A DNA stretch of 64,000 bases from Pedobacter sp. Leaf41 (lineage in GTDB: Bacteria; Bacteroidota; Bacteroidia; Sphingobacteriales; Sphingobacteriaceae), in NCBI RefSeq assembly GCF_001422545.1, contig NZ_LMLE01000001.1:791319-855318 (forward strand), written 5' to 3'. Positions within the stretch are counted from its first letter, which is position 1; each line of letters starts with the position of its first letter. The notes under the pieces are model-generated. The model saw only the letters and a list, made by a program, of their open reading frames with translations. It did not search any database and had not been told where the DNA came from. Below, piece by piece: positions 45,241 to 53,778 of this stretch. A program made the translations under genes and the position numbers.

Positions 45241-47088
45241 TTAGAGATTGCTTTCAATTGCGCCCACGTTTTCTCGGTACAATTTTAGAGGTCCATCTAA
45301 AAGTACCGCAATTACAGTTAAGTGTGTATCTAATATTTCTTTTGGAATATCGATGTATACAATACCTGGTATTTTGCTCCAATAAAGCTTGTTGTAAATT
45401 TCATGGTTTAGCATCGTGCCTTGTCCAACCACCCGAATTCTACTTATTCTATTTTCTAATCCCTTTATCGAAATTGGGCCTGTAGGCTCACCTTCTAAAA
45501 ATAAATACAGTGTTTGTTTATCTGCAGAAAGTACAGTATTACCTTGATAGTGCCCTGTAGGAATGCCAGCTTTGGTTTTATATAAAGCTTCTGCATTTTT
45601 TATAACCCATTCGTTTATGCTTTTCTTTGAATTTTTAATACCCGATTTAAAGTCCTTTCCATCTGCAGCAAGATTAGTATTATCGAAAATATTGATCCCA
45701 TCATTTAAATTACTTGAAAGGGTGCTCAGATTTAAATTTGTAAAATCCGTTGCAGGAGTAACTTCGAATAACGTTTGAAACGAAATTGGCTCATCCTTTT
45801 CTTCTGATAGCTGTATTTCTCCGCTAAAAGTAACCCGTAATACGGTAGCATCTTTATCGAACTGTTCTTCTTTAATATCAAAAATATAATCTGTATCATT
45901 AAGTTTTGTTGTTTCAACGGGCGCATCATTGCCAAGCACATCTACCTTTTTTATTTTTGATTTAATGCCTGATAAAACAATACCATGTGTGGTTTTGAAA
46001 TCTAAATAAATGTAGAGCTGCTTTTTATCTTTTGATAAAGCAGTTTTAGCATTCACATGCTTTTTTGGTATGCCTGCTGTAGTGCCATAAATTGCATCTG
46101 CATGTTTGTTAGTCCAACGGCCTAAATCTTTCAAAATTTTAACTTGCTCAGAGGCGATTGTTCCATCCGGCTTCGGGCCAATGTCAAGCAACAAATTTCC
46201 GCCCATACTGATACAGTCTATCAAAGTTCTAATGATCATATTAGACGATTTATAACGACTATCATAAGGCTGGTAGCCCCATGAATCATTCATAGTATAA
46301 CAAAGCTCCCAGTAGCTACCTGTGGGTTTAACAATTGGTACACCTTGTTCTGGCGTTTCATAGTCGCCCTGCTCATCAAGGCGTGAGTTGATGATAATCT
46401 CAGGATTTTTATTTTGCAATAAACTTCGAACTCTATCTGTTTGCCATTCGGCAGAAGTATGTTCCCAATCTCCATCAAACCAAAATAAATCAGGATTATA
46501 CTGATTTGAAAGTTCTTTTAGCTGTGTATGGTAATAGTTTAAAAAAATGCTCCAGCGTTTTGGATTTTTTTTTAAATCATAACGTTTCCTTTCTCGGGTG
46601 AAGATATCGTAATCAGGGTAACTCCAATCGGGCAGCGAAAAATACAGACCGGTTTTTAATCCCGCTTTCTTTAAGTCATTTACAAAAGGCGTAATCAAAT
46701 CTTTTTTTGCTGCACTATTTTTTATGGTTGTTGTTGCATTAGCTGCTTTGCTATTCCAAAGTGCAATGCCATCATGATGTTTTGTGGTGATTACCGCGTA
46801 TTTGGCTCCACTTTCTTTAATCAGATTTACCCATTCCTGCGAATTGTATTGATCAGCACCAAACCCTTCCAGTTGTTTCATGTAAGCATCGTGGTTAATG
46901 TAATTGTTGAAAAATGACCACGATTCTGAAATTCCATTCACAGAATAAATTCCCCAATGGATAAAAATACCGAGCTTTGCATCGGCAAACCACTGCATTT
47001 TTTCATTGGACTTACTCACATGTTGAGCTGAAACTTTGCTGGTTTGTAGTAGAAATAAAAACGAGAAAACAAATTTTAAAAACTGCAT
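45241..47088 (-). CDS. GH29 alpha-L-fucosidase with duplicated C-terminal domain
   Basis: A 615-residue exported GH29 enzyme, signal peptide 1-21. The catalytic barrel holds KLGIFIHWGIYSVNG (38-52), TTKHHDGIALW (101-111) and LFWFDGDWEH with nucleophile Asp205. It is about 140 residues longer than the GH29 at 38247. The extra length is a second copy of the C-terminal domain: residues 326-386 (NKHADAIYGTTAGIP .. VDVLG) and 496-556 (IKNAEALYKTKAGIP .. IRVVG) align closely. The second copy may bind carbohydrate. It probably serves the same fucosylated substrates as the plus-strand locus although transcribed convergently. Confidence 0.92.
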   Translation of the reverse strand: MQFLKFVFSFLFLLQTSKVSAQHVSKSNEKMQWFADAKLGIFIHWGIYSVNGISESWSFFNNYINHDAYMKQLEGFGADQYNSQEWVNLIKESGAKYAVITTKHHDGIALWNSKAANATTTIKNSAAKKDLITPFVNDLKKAGLKTGLYFSLPDWSYPDYDIFTRERKRYDLKKNPKRWSIFLNYYHTQLKELSNQYNPDLFWFDGDWEHTSAEWQTDRVRSLLQNKNPEIIINSRLDEQGDYETPEQGVPIVKPTGSYWELCYTMNDSWGYQPYDSRYKSSNMIIRTLIDCISMGGNLLLDIGPKPDGTIASEQVKILKDLGRWTNKHADAIYGTTAGIPKKHVNAKTALSKDKKQLYIYLDFKTTHGIVLSGIKSKIKKVDVLGNDAPVETTKLNDTDYIFDIKEEQFDKDATVLRVTFSGEIQLSEEKDEPISFQTLFEVTPATDFTNLNLSTLSSNLNDGINIFDNTNLAADGKDFKSGIKNSKKSINEWVIKNAEALYKTKAGIPTGHYQGNTVLSADKQTLYLFLEGEPTGPISIKGLENRISRIRVVGQGTMLNHEIYNKLYWSKIPGIVYIDIPKEILDTHLTVIAVLLDGPLKLYRENVGAIESNL

Positions 47089-47210
47089 AATATTTTTGTT
47101 GATTTAAATATAGCAGATATACTCCTATTATCTAAACTCACTGCGGTAGCTAAATCATTTATATTGAAATAGCCACCCATATTGATACAGTTTTTGCAAA
47201 TTTTAAGCAC

Positions 47211-47245
47211 AAAAAAAGCCGTCCTGAATGAACAGGACGGCTTTT
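47211..47245 (-). terminator. Rho-independent terminator after the DEAD-box helicase gene
   Basis: A perfect 13-base stem AAAAGCCGTCCTG / CAGGACGGCTTTT around AATGAA. Read on the minus strand, a T-run (complement of 47211-47217) follows the stem, 22 bases after the helicase stop codon. Confidence 0.9.
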
Positions 47246-47266
47246 AAAATATATGTTTTTAGTGAT

Positions 47267-49201
47267 TTACCATTTTTTTCTGCGTTCCCCACTTCCACCT
47301 TCACGACTTCCACCTTCTCTGCGTCCGCTTCCACCTTCTCTACTTCCACCTTTTTCATCACGGCTACGTCCTGAGAAATCTCTAAAACCACCACCAGCGT
47401 TTCCACCTTCTCTGCTTCCGCCTTCTCTACGACCGCTACCGCCAGAACTTCTTCTGTCGCCACCGCCGCTGCCACCACGGTAACCACCGCCACCGCCGCT
47501 TCTGCGTTCGCCACCGAAACCACCGCTACGTCTTTCACCGCCACCGCGTCTTTCGCCAGCACCTTCGCCACGACCACCATCTCCGCTTTTCTCGATACGT
47601 ACTGCACGACCGTTAAATTCAACAGATTTAAAGCCTTCGAAAACTTTATCAGCTACATCATCTTCAACCTCAAAGAAAGAGAAAACACCTTTTAAGTCGA
47701 TTTTACCAACGCTTTTGCCAGCAATTTTTCCGTTGTTACAGATAAATGATAACATATCGCCACGGGTAAATTCATCTACAGAACCTAAGTTGATAAACAA
47801 ACGGGTGTAACCTTCGCTACCACGTCCGCGTCTTTCACCACGTTCACCTCTTTCGCCACGATCATCGCCAACAGCTGCATTTAAATCAGGTGCTTTAGAA
47901 TAGTAGTCTAAGAAACGGTTAAATTCTAATGAAGCAAAACGTTTGATTACATCCTCTTTAGATAAATCTTTAAATTCATCCATAATACGCGGAATGTATT
48001 GATCAATTTGCTCCACATTAACTTCTACATTATGCACTTTATGTACCAATGAGAATAATTGTTTTTCACAAACATCAAATCCGGTAGGAAGCTCAGCTTT
48101 AGTAAATTGTTTACCAATAATGCGCTCCAATTGACGGATTTTTCCCAGCTCTTTTGAGTTGATGATACAGATTGAAATACCAGTTTTACCAGCACGGCCA
48201 GTACGGCCAGAACGGTGGGTATAACTCTCAATTTCATCAGGTAAAGAATAGTTAATTACGTGGGTTACATTGTTTACATCGATACCACGGGCAGCAACAT
48301 CAGTAGCAATTAACAATTGCATGTTACGCTCACGGAAACGTTGCATTACTTTATCACGTTGTTGTTGCGATAAATCGCCATGTAAAGCATCAGCATTGTA
48401 ACCATCTTTAATTAAATGCTCAGCAACATCTTGTGTATCCAATTTGGTTTTACAAAATACTACGGCAAAAATTTCAGGGTTGAAATCTACAATACGTTTT
48501 AAGGCAGCGTATTTATCACGGGCACGAACAATATAATATTCGTGTTCGATGTTAACGTTACCCGTGTTTTTTGTGCCCATGGTTAATTCAACAGGCTCGT
48601 TCATGTATTTTTTAGCAATACGGCGAACTTCTGCTGGCATTGTAGCCGAGAATAACCAGGTTTTTTTGTCATCAGGAGTAGTTGATAAAATGTCGTTGAT
48701 GTCATCCTGGAAACCCATGTTTAACATCTCGTCAGCTTCATCAAGCACAACATATTTAACGTTTGAAAAATCAATTGCCTTACGGCCAATGATATCCAAC
48801 ATACGGCCGGGCGTGGCCACTACGATTTGAACGCCTTGGCGTATTTCGCGTAGTTGTTGCATAATGTTCGCGCCACCGTAAACGGCAACAACGTGGGCAT
48901 TAGCAACGTTTTTAGAAAAGTTTTTAAGGTCGTTAGCGATCTGTAAGCATAACTCACGGGTAGGGCATAAAATCAATGCCTGTGGTTTATTAACTTTAAA
49001 ATCGATTAGTTCTAACAGCGGCAAACCAAATGCGGCTGTTTTTCCTGTTCCTGTTTGGGCCAAACCAACAAAATCATTAGTGCCTTCTAACAGTACAGGA
49101 ATACTTTGCTCCTGAATAGGCGTTGGAGTTTCAAATCCAAGGTCCTTTACGGCATTAACGACGTCATCACTTATCCCCAATAATTGAAATGGGTTTGTCA
49201 T
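47267..49201 (-). CDS. DEAD-box RNA helicase with DbpA-type RRM and RGG tail
   Basis: A 644-residue ATP-dependent RNA helicase. The Q motif (F-x-x-L..PTPIQEQSIP), Walker A AQTGTGKT (48-55), PTRELCLQ, DEAD (155-158), SAT, ARGID and HRSGRTGR are all present. A DbpA-type RNA-binding domain follows at about 470-545 (YTRLFINLGSVDEFTRGDML .. GVFSFFEVEDDVADKVF). The last 95 residues are a low-complexity Gly/Arg/Ser tail with GERRSGG- and SREGG-type repeats that add RNA affinity. This layout is like CsdA/DeaD, so roles in ribosome assembly and cold growth are likely. Its promoter has an exact -7 element at 49234-49227 and a terminator follows. Confidence 0.95.
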   Translation of the reverse strand: MTNPFQLLGISDDVVNAVKDLGFETPTPIQEQSIPVLLEGTNDFVGLAQTGTGKTAAFGLPLLELIDFKVNKPQALILCPTRELCLQIANDLKNFSKNVANAHVVAVYGGANIMQQLREIRQGVQIVVATPGRMLDIIGRKAIDFSNVKYVVLDEADEMLNMGFQDDINDILSTTPDDKKTWLFSATMPAEVRRIAKKYMNEPVELTMGTKNTGNVNIEHEYYIVRARDKYAALKRIVDFNPEIFAVVFCKTKLDTQDVAEHLIKDGYNADALHGDLSQQQRDKVMQRFRERNMQLLIATDVAARGIDVNNVTHVINYSLPDEIESYTHRSGRTGRAGKTGISICIINSKELGKIRQLERIIGKQFTKAELPTGFDVCEKQLFSLVHKVHNVEVNVEQIDQYIPRIMDEFKDLSKEDVIKRFASLEFNRFLDYYSKAPDLNAAVGDDRGERGERGERRGRGSEGYTRLFINLGSVDEFTRGDMLSFICNNGKIAGKSVGKIDLKGVFSFFEVEDDVADKVFEGFKSVEFNGRAVRIEKSGDGGRGEGAGERRGGGERRSGGFGGERRSGGGGGYRGGSGGGDRRSSGGSGRREGGSREGGNAGGGFRDFSGRSRDEKGGSREGGSGRREGGSREGGSGERRKKW

Positions 49202-49594
49202 TCGTCTTTTATTTTTAATTGAGCCGCAAAGGTACGGTTAATATTTCGTATTTTACTGATAGTTAGTTAAATAGTTTTTATAGCTAAATAATTGAAAATA
49301 AGCAAGAAAGAAATTAAGGGGAAGAGGGTATTGGAAATAGAAAATAGACGAAGGTAAATTAGCAGCGAAACGTTTGTTAATATCTTTAGAATTTGAAAAT
49401 CAAAACCTGCTTTCTGTGGGCTAAATCACTCCCGCTTTACACTGCAATCTTTTTGTTTTAAACCTCGTCGGTTTAATTCAAGTAGTCTATTATTGTAATT
49501 GCCTCATTGAGGACTTCGCCGTTTAAAAACCTACGAGGTTTGCAAAAAGTATTTTCGTTTCAATCGGGTTTAAAAGGCAAAAGCATCAACAATA
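49202..49594. other. Gap with helicase promoter and an inverted repeat
   Basis: No gene is seen. The helicase -7 element lies at the left edge. In 49460-49541, AAACCTCGT and ACGAGGTTT form an inverted repeat around a 64-base interior, with related CGGTTT and AAACCTACG phrases nearby. It resembles dispersed intergenic repeats common in Bacteroidota. Confidence 0.45.
49227..49234 (-). promoter_or_regulatory. -7 promoter element TACCTTTG of the helicase gene
   Basis: An exact TAnnTTTG match on the minus strand, followed by GC as is common in this phylum, 26 bases before the helicase start codon. The leader would be about 20 bases. Confidence 0.6.
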
Positions 49595-50062
49595 TTATCG
49601 CAACCTTTCAGCAGAGCGGATTAACCTCTCGTCTTTATTAATGCCGAAAATGGCTAAAATAATAAATAAGATTGCAATAGCGGGTAGGTAAGCACCGACT
49701 CCAAACTTTGCGCTGTCAATTCCTCCAGGAAGTTGTTTGGCGTAAATACTGCACCAAAAAGCAAAACCAATAATCAACACGATGTTTAAAATCGCTACTT
49801 TTTTTTGAACGCTTCTTCGTTTGAAATTGAAGATGTTGGCAAAACTCATCAAAGCTACCGCGATATTGGTGATAAACAACGGAAGGAAATCACTAACAGT
49901 TACTCCTGAACCTGACCTTCCTATAACCGCTTTATGTAAGCCATTCGTATAAATCTCAGCTACAGTTGGCCCTGTTTCTTTGAATGCAATTGGAAAGAAA
50001 ATCATTAAAGCCAATGTTAGCGCCGCTAGTAATAACCAAATGGTTTGTATTCTTTGTATCAT
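49595..50062 (-). CDS. DUF4293 family membrane protein
   Basis: A 155-residue membrane protein with four hydrophobic helices (about 5-25, 56-78, 88-108 and 122-142). The N-terminus MIQRIQTIWLLLAAL and the C-terminal INKDERLIRSAERLR match the Bacteroidota family DUF4293, which has no known function. It lies upstream of the helicase on the same strand but almost 400 bases away, so it is probably transcribed separately. Confidence 0.85.
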   Translation of the reverse strand: MIQRIQTIWLLLAALTLALMIFFPIAFKETGPTVAEIYTNGLHKAVIGRSGSGVTVSDFLPLFITNIAVALMSFANIFNFKRRSVQKKVAILNIVLIIGFAFWCSIYAKQLPGGIDSAKFGVGAYLPAIAILFIILAIFGINKDERLIRSAERLR

Positions 50063-50344
50063 GTTAATTTAAAATAATAGGCAATTATAGGAATTCTATT
50101 TCATCCTTAAAAAATATTTTCCTGCTCTGCTAATCAACTACTGTCAAATTTTTAAATTTATCACCGTAAGCTTATTTCATTAATGTAACAAATAGGTGAA
50201 AATGTGAGGTGAACCCTTTTTTTAATGGTGATCTGAAAATTATAGCTGATATTAGTCAAAACCAATTCTTCAGATAAGTTACGACACTTTTTCAATTATA
50301 AAAACTAATTTGATTCAAACTCACGTCACTCAATAAAACGATTT

Positions 50345-52837
50345 ATGTTAAAACACTTATTTACAATAATTATTTTAATTGCGGCATCAAAAGCTTTTGC
50401 TCAAGATACCCTTAAATTTGAAAATGCTCTTACGGTGGCCAGCGGAAGTCGCTATGGCCGTGAGGCAATATACACTGATCAGCTAGCGTATAAAATGGCG
50501 AACGGCACCTTACAAACGCCAAATGAAAGCGGCGAATTTACTAGCGGTGCGAACGGTGAAAAAATTTTTTGGAAAGCAATTAAAGCAGATGCGAACGGTC
50601 GTTTCAGTGTATTTACCAGAAGGTCGACGCAAACCACCAATAATCCTTTTTTAAATCCTGGGGGTATAGACAGAGGTTCCGATTACATCTATCTAAGTTA
50701 TACTTCTCTAAAAGAACAAACGGCCATTTTGAACGTAATTGGCGGTAATACACTGTTTTTTAATGGTATTCCACATATGGGCGATCCTTACGGTTCTGGT
50801 TATATGCACATCCCTGTGCAATTGAAAAAAGGAGTTAACGAACTTTTTGTTCGAGGTGCCAGTATTCTGCCAAGAATCATTTTAAATGTTAAACCCTTAA
50901 TCATCCATACAGATGACCTCACGCTACCTCATATTGTAATCAGTGAAATAAACGGAATATTGAAAGGTGCCATAACCATTAGCAATTCTTCTTTAAATGA
51001 TGAAGATGCTTTACAGATAAAAACAATTTTGAATGGCAGGCAGAAACAAACTAAGATCGCGAAAATCTTAAAATTAAGTATGAGAAAGTCGATTTTCGAC
51101 TTCGACGCCAGTGCAGTCAGGGAGGAAGGTAATTATAATCTGGAGATTCAGCTACTAAAAAATGGAAAAATTGCTGATCTGCAAAACTTGTCAGTTGAAG
51201 CCGTAAAAGGTTCATCAAGTTATAAGCAAACTTTTATCAGTAAAATAGATGGCAGTTTGCAGTATTTTGCCGTAACTCCTCAGCTGGGTGGTTGGAAGCC
51301 TAATTCTGCCTTGTTTCTTTCTGTACATGGTGCGGGGGTAGAAGCAATAGGACAGGCACGGGCTTACAAGTCAAAAGATTGGGGTACAGTTGCAGCTGCT
51401 ACCAATCGCCGGCCACGAGGTTTTAATTGGGAAGATTGGGGCCGTCAGGATGCGCTTGAGGTTTTAGAGCTGGCGAAAAAACAATTTAAGCCGAATGAAA
51501 AGCAGATTTACCTTACTGGTCACTCTATGGGCGGACACGGCACCTGGTTTTTAGGCGCCACATATCCTGATAAATGGGCGGCAATTGCTCCCGCAGCCGG
51601 TTATGCATCGCTAAAAGACTATGGCTCTGCAGATGGTAAAATTCCAGACAGCAGCAAAAATATGATCGAAAAGATGTTGCTGAGAGCCGGAAATCAAAGC
51701 GATGTACCAAAGTTAGCCAACAATTACAAACAGCTCGGAGTATATATTTTACATGGTGATGCAGATCGTGTTGTTCCTGTTAGCTACGCCAGGCAAATGA
51801 AAAAAGTGCTGGCAGATTTTCATCCTGATTTTAGCTATTACGAATACCCCGGCGGCGAACATTGGTTTGGTGATCAAAGTGTAGATTGGCCGCCAATATT
51901 TAATTTTTTTAAATGGCATAACATCAAAGCTGATTCTGCTGTCAACCATATTGATTTCATTACCTCCAGTCCAGGTATTTCTGCAACATATCGATGGGCT
52001 ACAATTCATCAGCAAATTCAACCTTCACAATACAGCCGGATAATTTTGAACAGAGATAGGAAGTCTTCAACCATAACCGGTAAAACAGAAAACATTGAGA
52101 TGTTGCGTTTAGCCTTGACAGAATTTGCCGCTAAAACTAGCGTTAAAATTACTTTAGATAGTTTAGCTGATATCAATTACATCACGCAAACCGATCACGA
52201 TACGTTAACACTGGAAAAATCTGATCAACAGTGGCAAATTGTAAAAGGGGTTAATGTTCAAAATAAGAATCCGCTTAGATCTGGTACGTTTAAAGAAGCC
52301 TTTAATTACAAGATGATATTTGTTGTTGGTACCAAAGGCAATGCTGAGGCCAATCAAGCCAACTTAAATAAAGCAAAATATGATGCGGAAAGCTGGTATT
52401 ACCGTGGTAACGGAGCGGTGGATATCATTACGGACAAAGAATTTTTGGGTTCGAAATATGCAGGGAGAAATATCATTTTGTATGGTAATTCGGAGAATAA
52501 CAGCGCATGGAAAGGACTCTTGAAAGATTGTCCGATTCAGGTAAGCAATACCCAAATAACGGCTGGAAAACATCAATGGAAGGGAGCTGACTTAGCTGCA
52601 TATTATATTTGGCCTCAAAAAGATCCCAAGCTTTTAATTGGTGTTGTTGCTGGAACAGGTGCTGTAGGTACAAAAGTGGCTTATGCCAATCAATATTTTG
52701 CCGGCGGAAGTGGGTTTCCTGATTTTATGATTTTTTCATCCGATCTGCCCAAACAAGGAAGTAAGGGTATAAAATTAACCGGATTCTACAACAACAAATG
52801 GCAACTTGATGAAAAGAATGTCGCTAAATCAGAATAA
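50345..52837 (+). CDS. Exported alpha/beta-hydrolase, S9/esterase-like
   Basis: An 830-residue exported protein, signal peptide 1-19. The first 300 residues are a beta-rich domain; LFLSVHGAGVEA then opens an alpha/beta-hydrolase fold with the nucleophile Ser394 in TGHSMGGHGTW, the acid in LHGDADRVVP and the histidine in PGGEHWFGD. A further domain of about 250 residues follows with no recognised family. It resembles prolyl-oligopeptidase-like or feruloyl-esterase-like proteins; peptidase or esterase activity cannot be distinguished. It is a single gene, with truA beginning 70 bases later. Confidence 0.8.
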   Translation: MLKHLFTIIILIAASKAFAQDTLKFENALTVASGSRYGREAIYTDQLAYKMANGTLQTPNESGEFTSGANGEKIFWKAIKADANGRFSVFTRRSTQTTNNPFLNPGGIDRGSDYIYLSYTSLKEQTAILNVIGGNTLFFNGIPHMGDPYGSGYMHIPVQLKKGVNELFVRGASILPRIILNVKPLIIHTDDLTLPHIVISEINGILKGAITISNSSLNDEDALQIKTILNGRQKQTKIAKILKLSMRKSIFDFDASAVREEGNYNLEIQLLKNGKIADLQNLSVEAVKGSSSYKQTFISKIDGSLQYFAVTPQLGGWKPNSALFLSVHGAGVEAIGQARAYKSKDWGTVAAATNRRPRGFNWEDWGRQDALEVLELAKKQFKPNEKQIYLTGHSMGGHGTWFLGATYPDKWAAIAPAAGYASLKDYGSADGKIPDSSKNMIEKMLLRAGNQSDVPKLANNYKQLGVYILHGDADRVVPVSYARQMKKVLADFHPDFSYYEYPGGEHWFGDQSVDWPPIFNFFKWHNIKADSAVNHIDFITSSPGISATYRWATIHQQIQPSQYSRIILNRDRKSSTITGKTENIEMLRLALTEFAAKTSVKITLDSLADINYITQTDHDTLTLEKSDQQWQIVKGVNVQNKNPLRSGTFKEAFNYKMIFVVGTKGNAEANQANLNKAKYDAESWYYRGNGAVDIITDKEFLGSKYAGRNIILYGNSENNSAWKGLLKDCPIQVSNTQITAGKHQWKGADLAAYYIWPQKDPKLLIGVVAGTGAVGTKVAYANQYFAGGSGFPDFMIFSSDLPKQGSKGIKLTGFYNNKWQLDEKNVAKSE

Positions 52838-52870
52838 GAATCATTTGAATGTAATTTGCAATGCTTGTCC

Positions 52871-52899
52871 TTTGAAGTAAAAGGAAAAAAGTATTTTTG
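52871..52899 (+). promoter_or_regulatory. Promoter TTTG-N17-TATTTTTG of truA
   Basis: TTTG at 52871-52874, a 17-base spacer and an exact -7 element TATTTTTG at 52892-52899. Transcription would begin at about 52905, which lies downstream of the ATG at 52856 and supports the TTG start at 52907. Confidence 0.6.
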
Positions 52900-52906
52900 C
52901 AGCGCT

Positions 52907-53659
52907 TTGAGTAAAAAAAGGTATTTCATACAAATTGCTTATGATGGCAGCTTATATCACGGTTGGCAAATTCAGCCCAATGCAATAACTGTGCAGGAGC
53001 TTTTGGATAAAGCGATGTCTACCTTTTACAGGCAGCCAATAGAAACTTTGGGCTGCGGCCGGACGGATTCTGGGGTTCATGCTACCGAGTTTTTTGCACA
53101 TTTCGATGTGGAAGATATGGAAGAATCGAAAGTGATACAGGGGGTAGTAGGGATAAATGCCATGCTGCCTTACCAAATTGCTGCAAAAATAATCATTCCT
53201 GTCCATAACGAGGCACATGCTCGTTTTGATGCCACTGCGAGAGCCTATAAATATTATCTGCATTTCGAAAAAAATCCTTTTAAATTAAATCGATCATGGC
53301 TGGTTAAAGATAGACTTGATGTACCATTAATGAATCAGGCAGCTGCGATATTGTTGGAGTATACCGATTTTTCTTGTTTCAGTAAGTCAAATACCCAAAC
53401 TTTCACTAATAATTGTAAAATTGTAGGAGCTAGCTTCGATACACTAGAAGATGGTTTGGTTTTTACCATTCAGGCCGATCGCTTTTTAAGAAACATGGTT
53501 AGGGCAATAATGGGCACTTTGGTTAGAGTAGGGAAACATGAAATAACACTCAATGAATTTAAAGGAATAATTGAAAGCAAAAATCGCAGCAAAGCTGGCC
53601 AGTCAGTTCCAGCATGCGGTTTATATTTAGTTAAAGTTGAATATCCGTATATAAAGTAA
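52907..53659 (+). CDS. truA: tRNA pseudouridine synthase A
   Basis: About 250 residues from a TTG start. TruA makes pseudouridine at positions 38-40 of the tRNA anticodon stem. Visible are RYFIQIAYDGSLYHGWQ at the N-terminus, the catalytic Asp54 in GCGRTDSGVHA, HARFDATARAYKYY, FTIQADRFLRNMVRAIMGTL and GLYLVKVEYP at the C-terminus. The open frame extends to an ATG at 52856, but its extra 17 residues do not belong to the family and start upstream of the promoter. The TTG at 52907 matches the family N-terminus SKKRYF. Confidence 0.93.
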   Translation: MSKKRYFIQIAYDGSLYHGWQIQPNAITVQELLDKAMSTFYRQPIETLGCGRTDSGVHATEFFAHFDVEDMEESKVIQGVVGINAMLPYQIAAKIIIPVHNEAHARFDATARAYKYYLHFEKNPFKLNRSWLVKDRLDVPLMNQAAAILLEYTDFSCFSKSNTQTFTNNCKIVGASFDTLEDGLVFTIQADRFLRNMVRAIMGTLVRVGKHEITLNEFKGIIESKNRSKAGQSVPACGLYLVKVEYPYIK

Positions 53660-53663
53660 AAAT

Positions 53664-53709
53664 CAGTTAGCGATTACCGGTTTTCAGTTAACAATTACCG
53701 GTTACCAGT
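53664..53709 (+). repeat. Short 21-bp tandem repeat between truA and the ABC gene
   Basis: Two copies of a 21-base unit (CAGTTAGCGATTACCGGTTTT, then CAGTTAACAATTACCGGTTAC) plus a partial CAGT. It begins five bases after the truA stop codon. No gene or terminator stem is associated with it. Confidence 0.7.
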
Positions 53710-53778
53710 CGGGTGCAAAAAAAAATTTTTAGATAATTAAACCTTTAGGCGGAACAATTTCTTAACAGACAACAGACA

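Noticed and set aside
47203..47622. Val/Ala/Glu-rich minus-strand frame and Pro/Leu-rich plus-strand frame (47253-47483)
   Set aside because: Both are alternative readings of the low-complexity RGG tail of the DEAD-box helicase and have no independent support.
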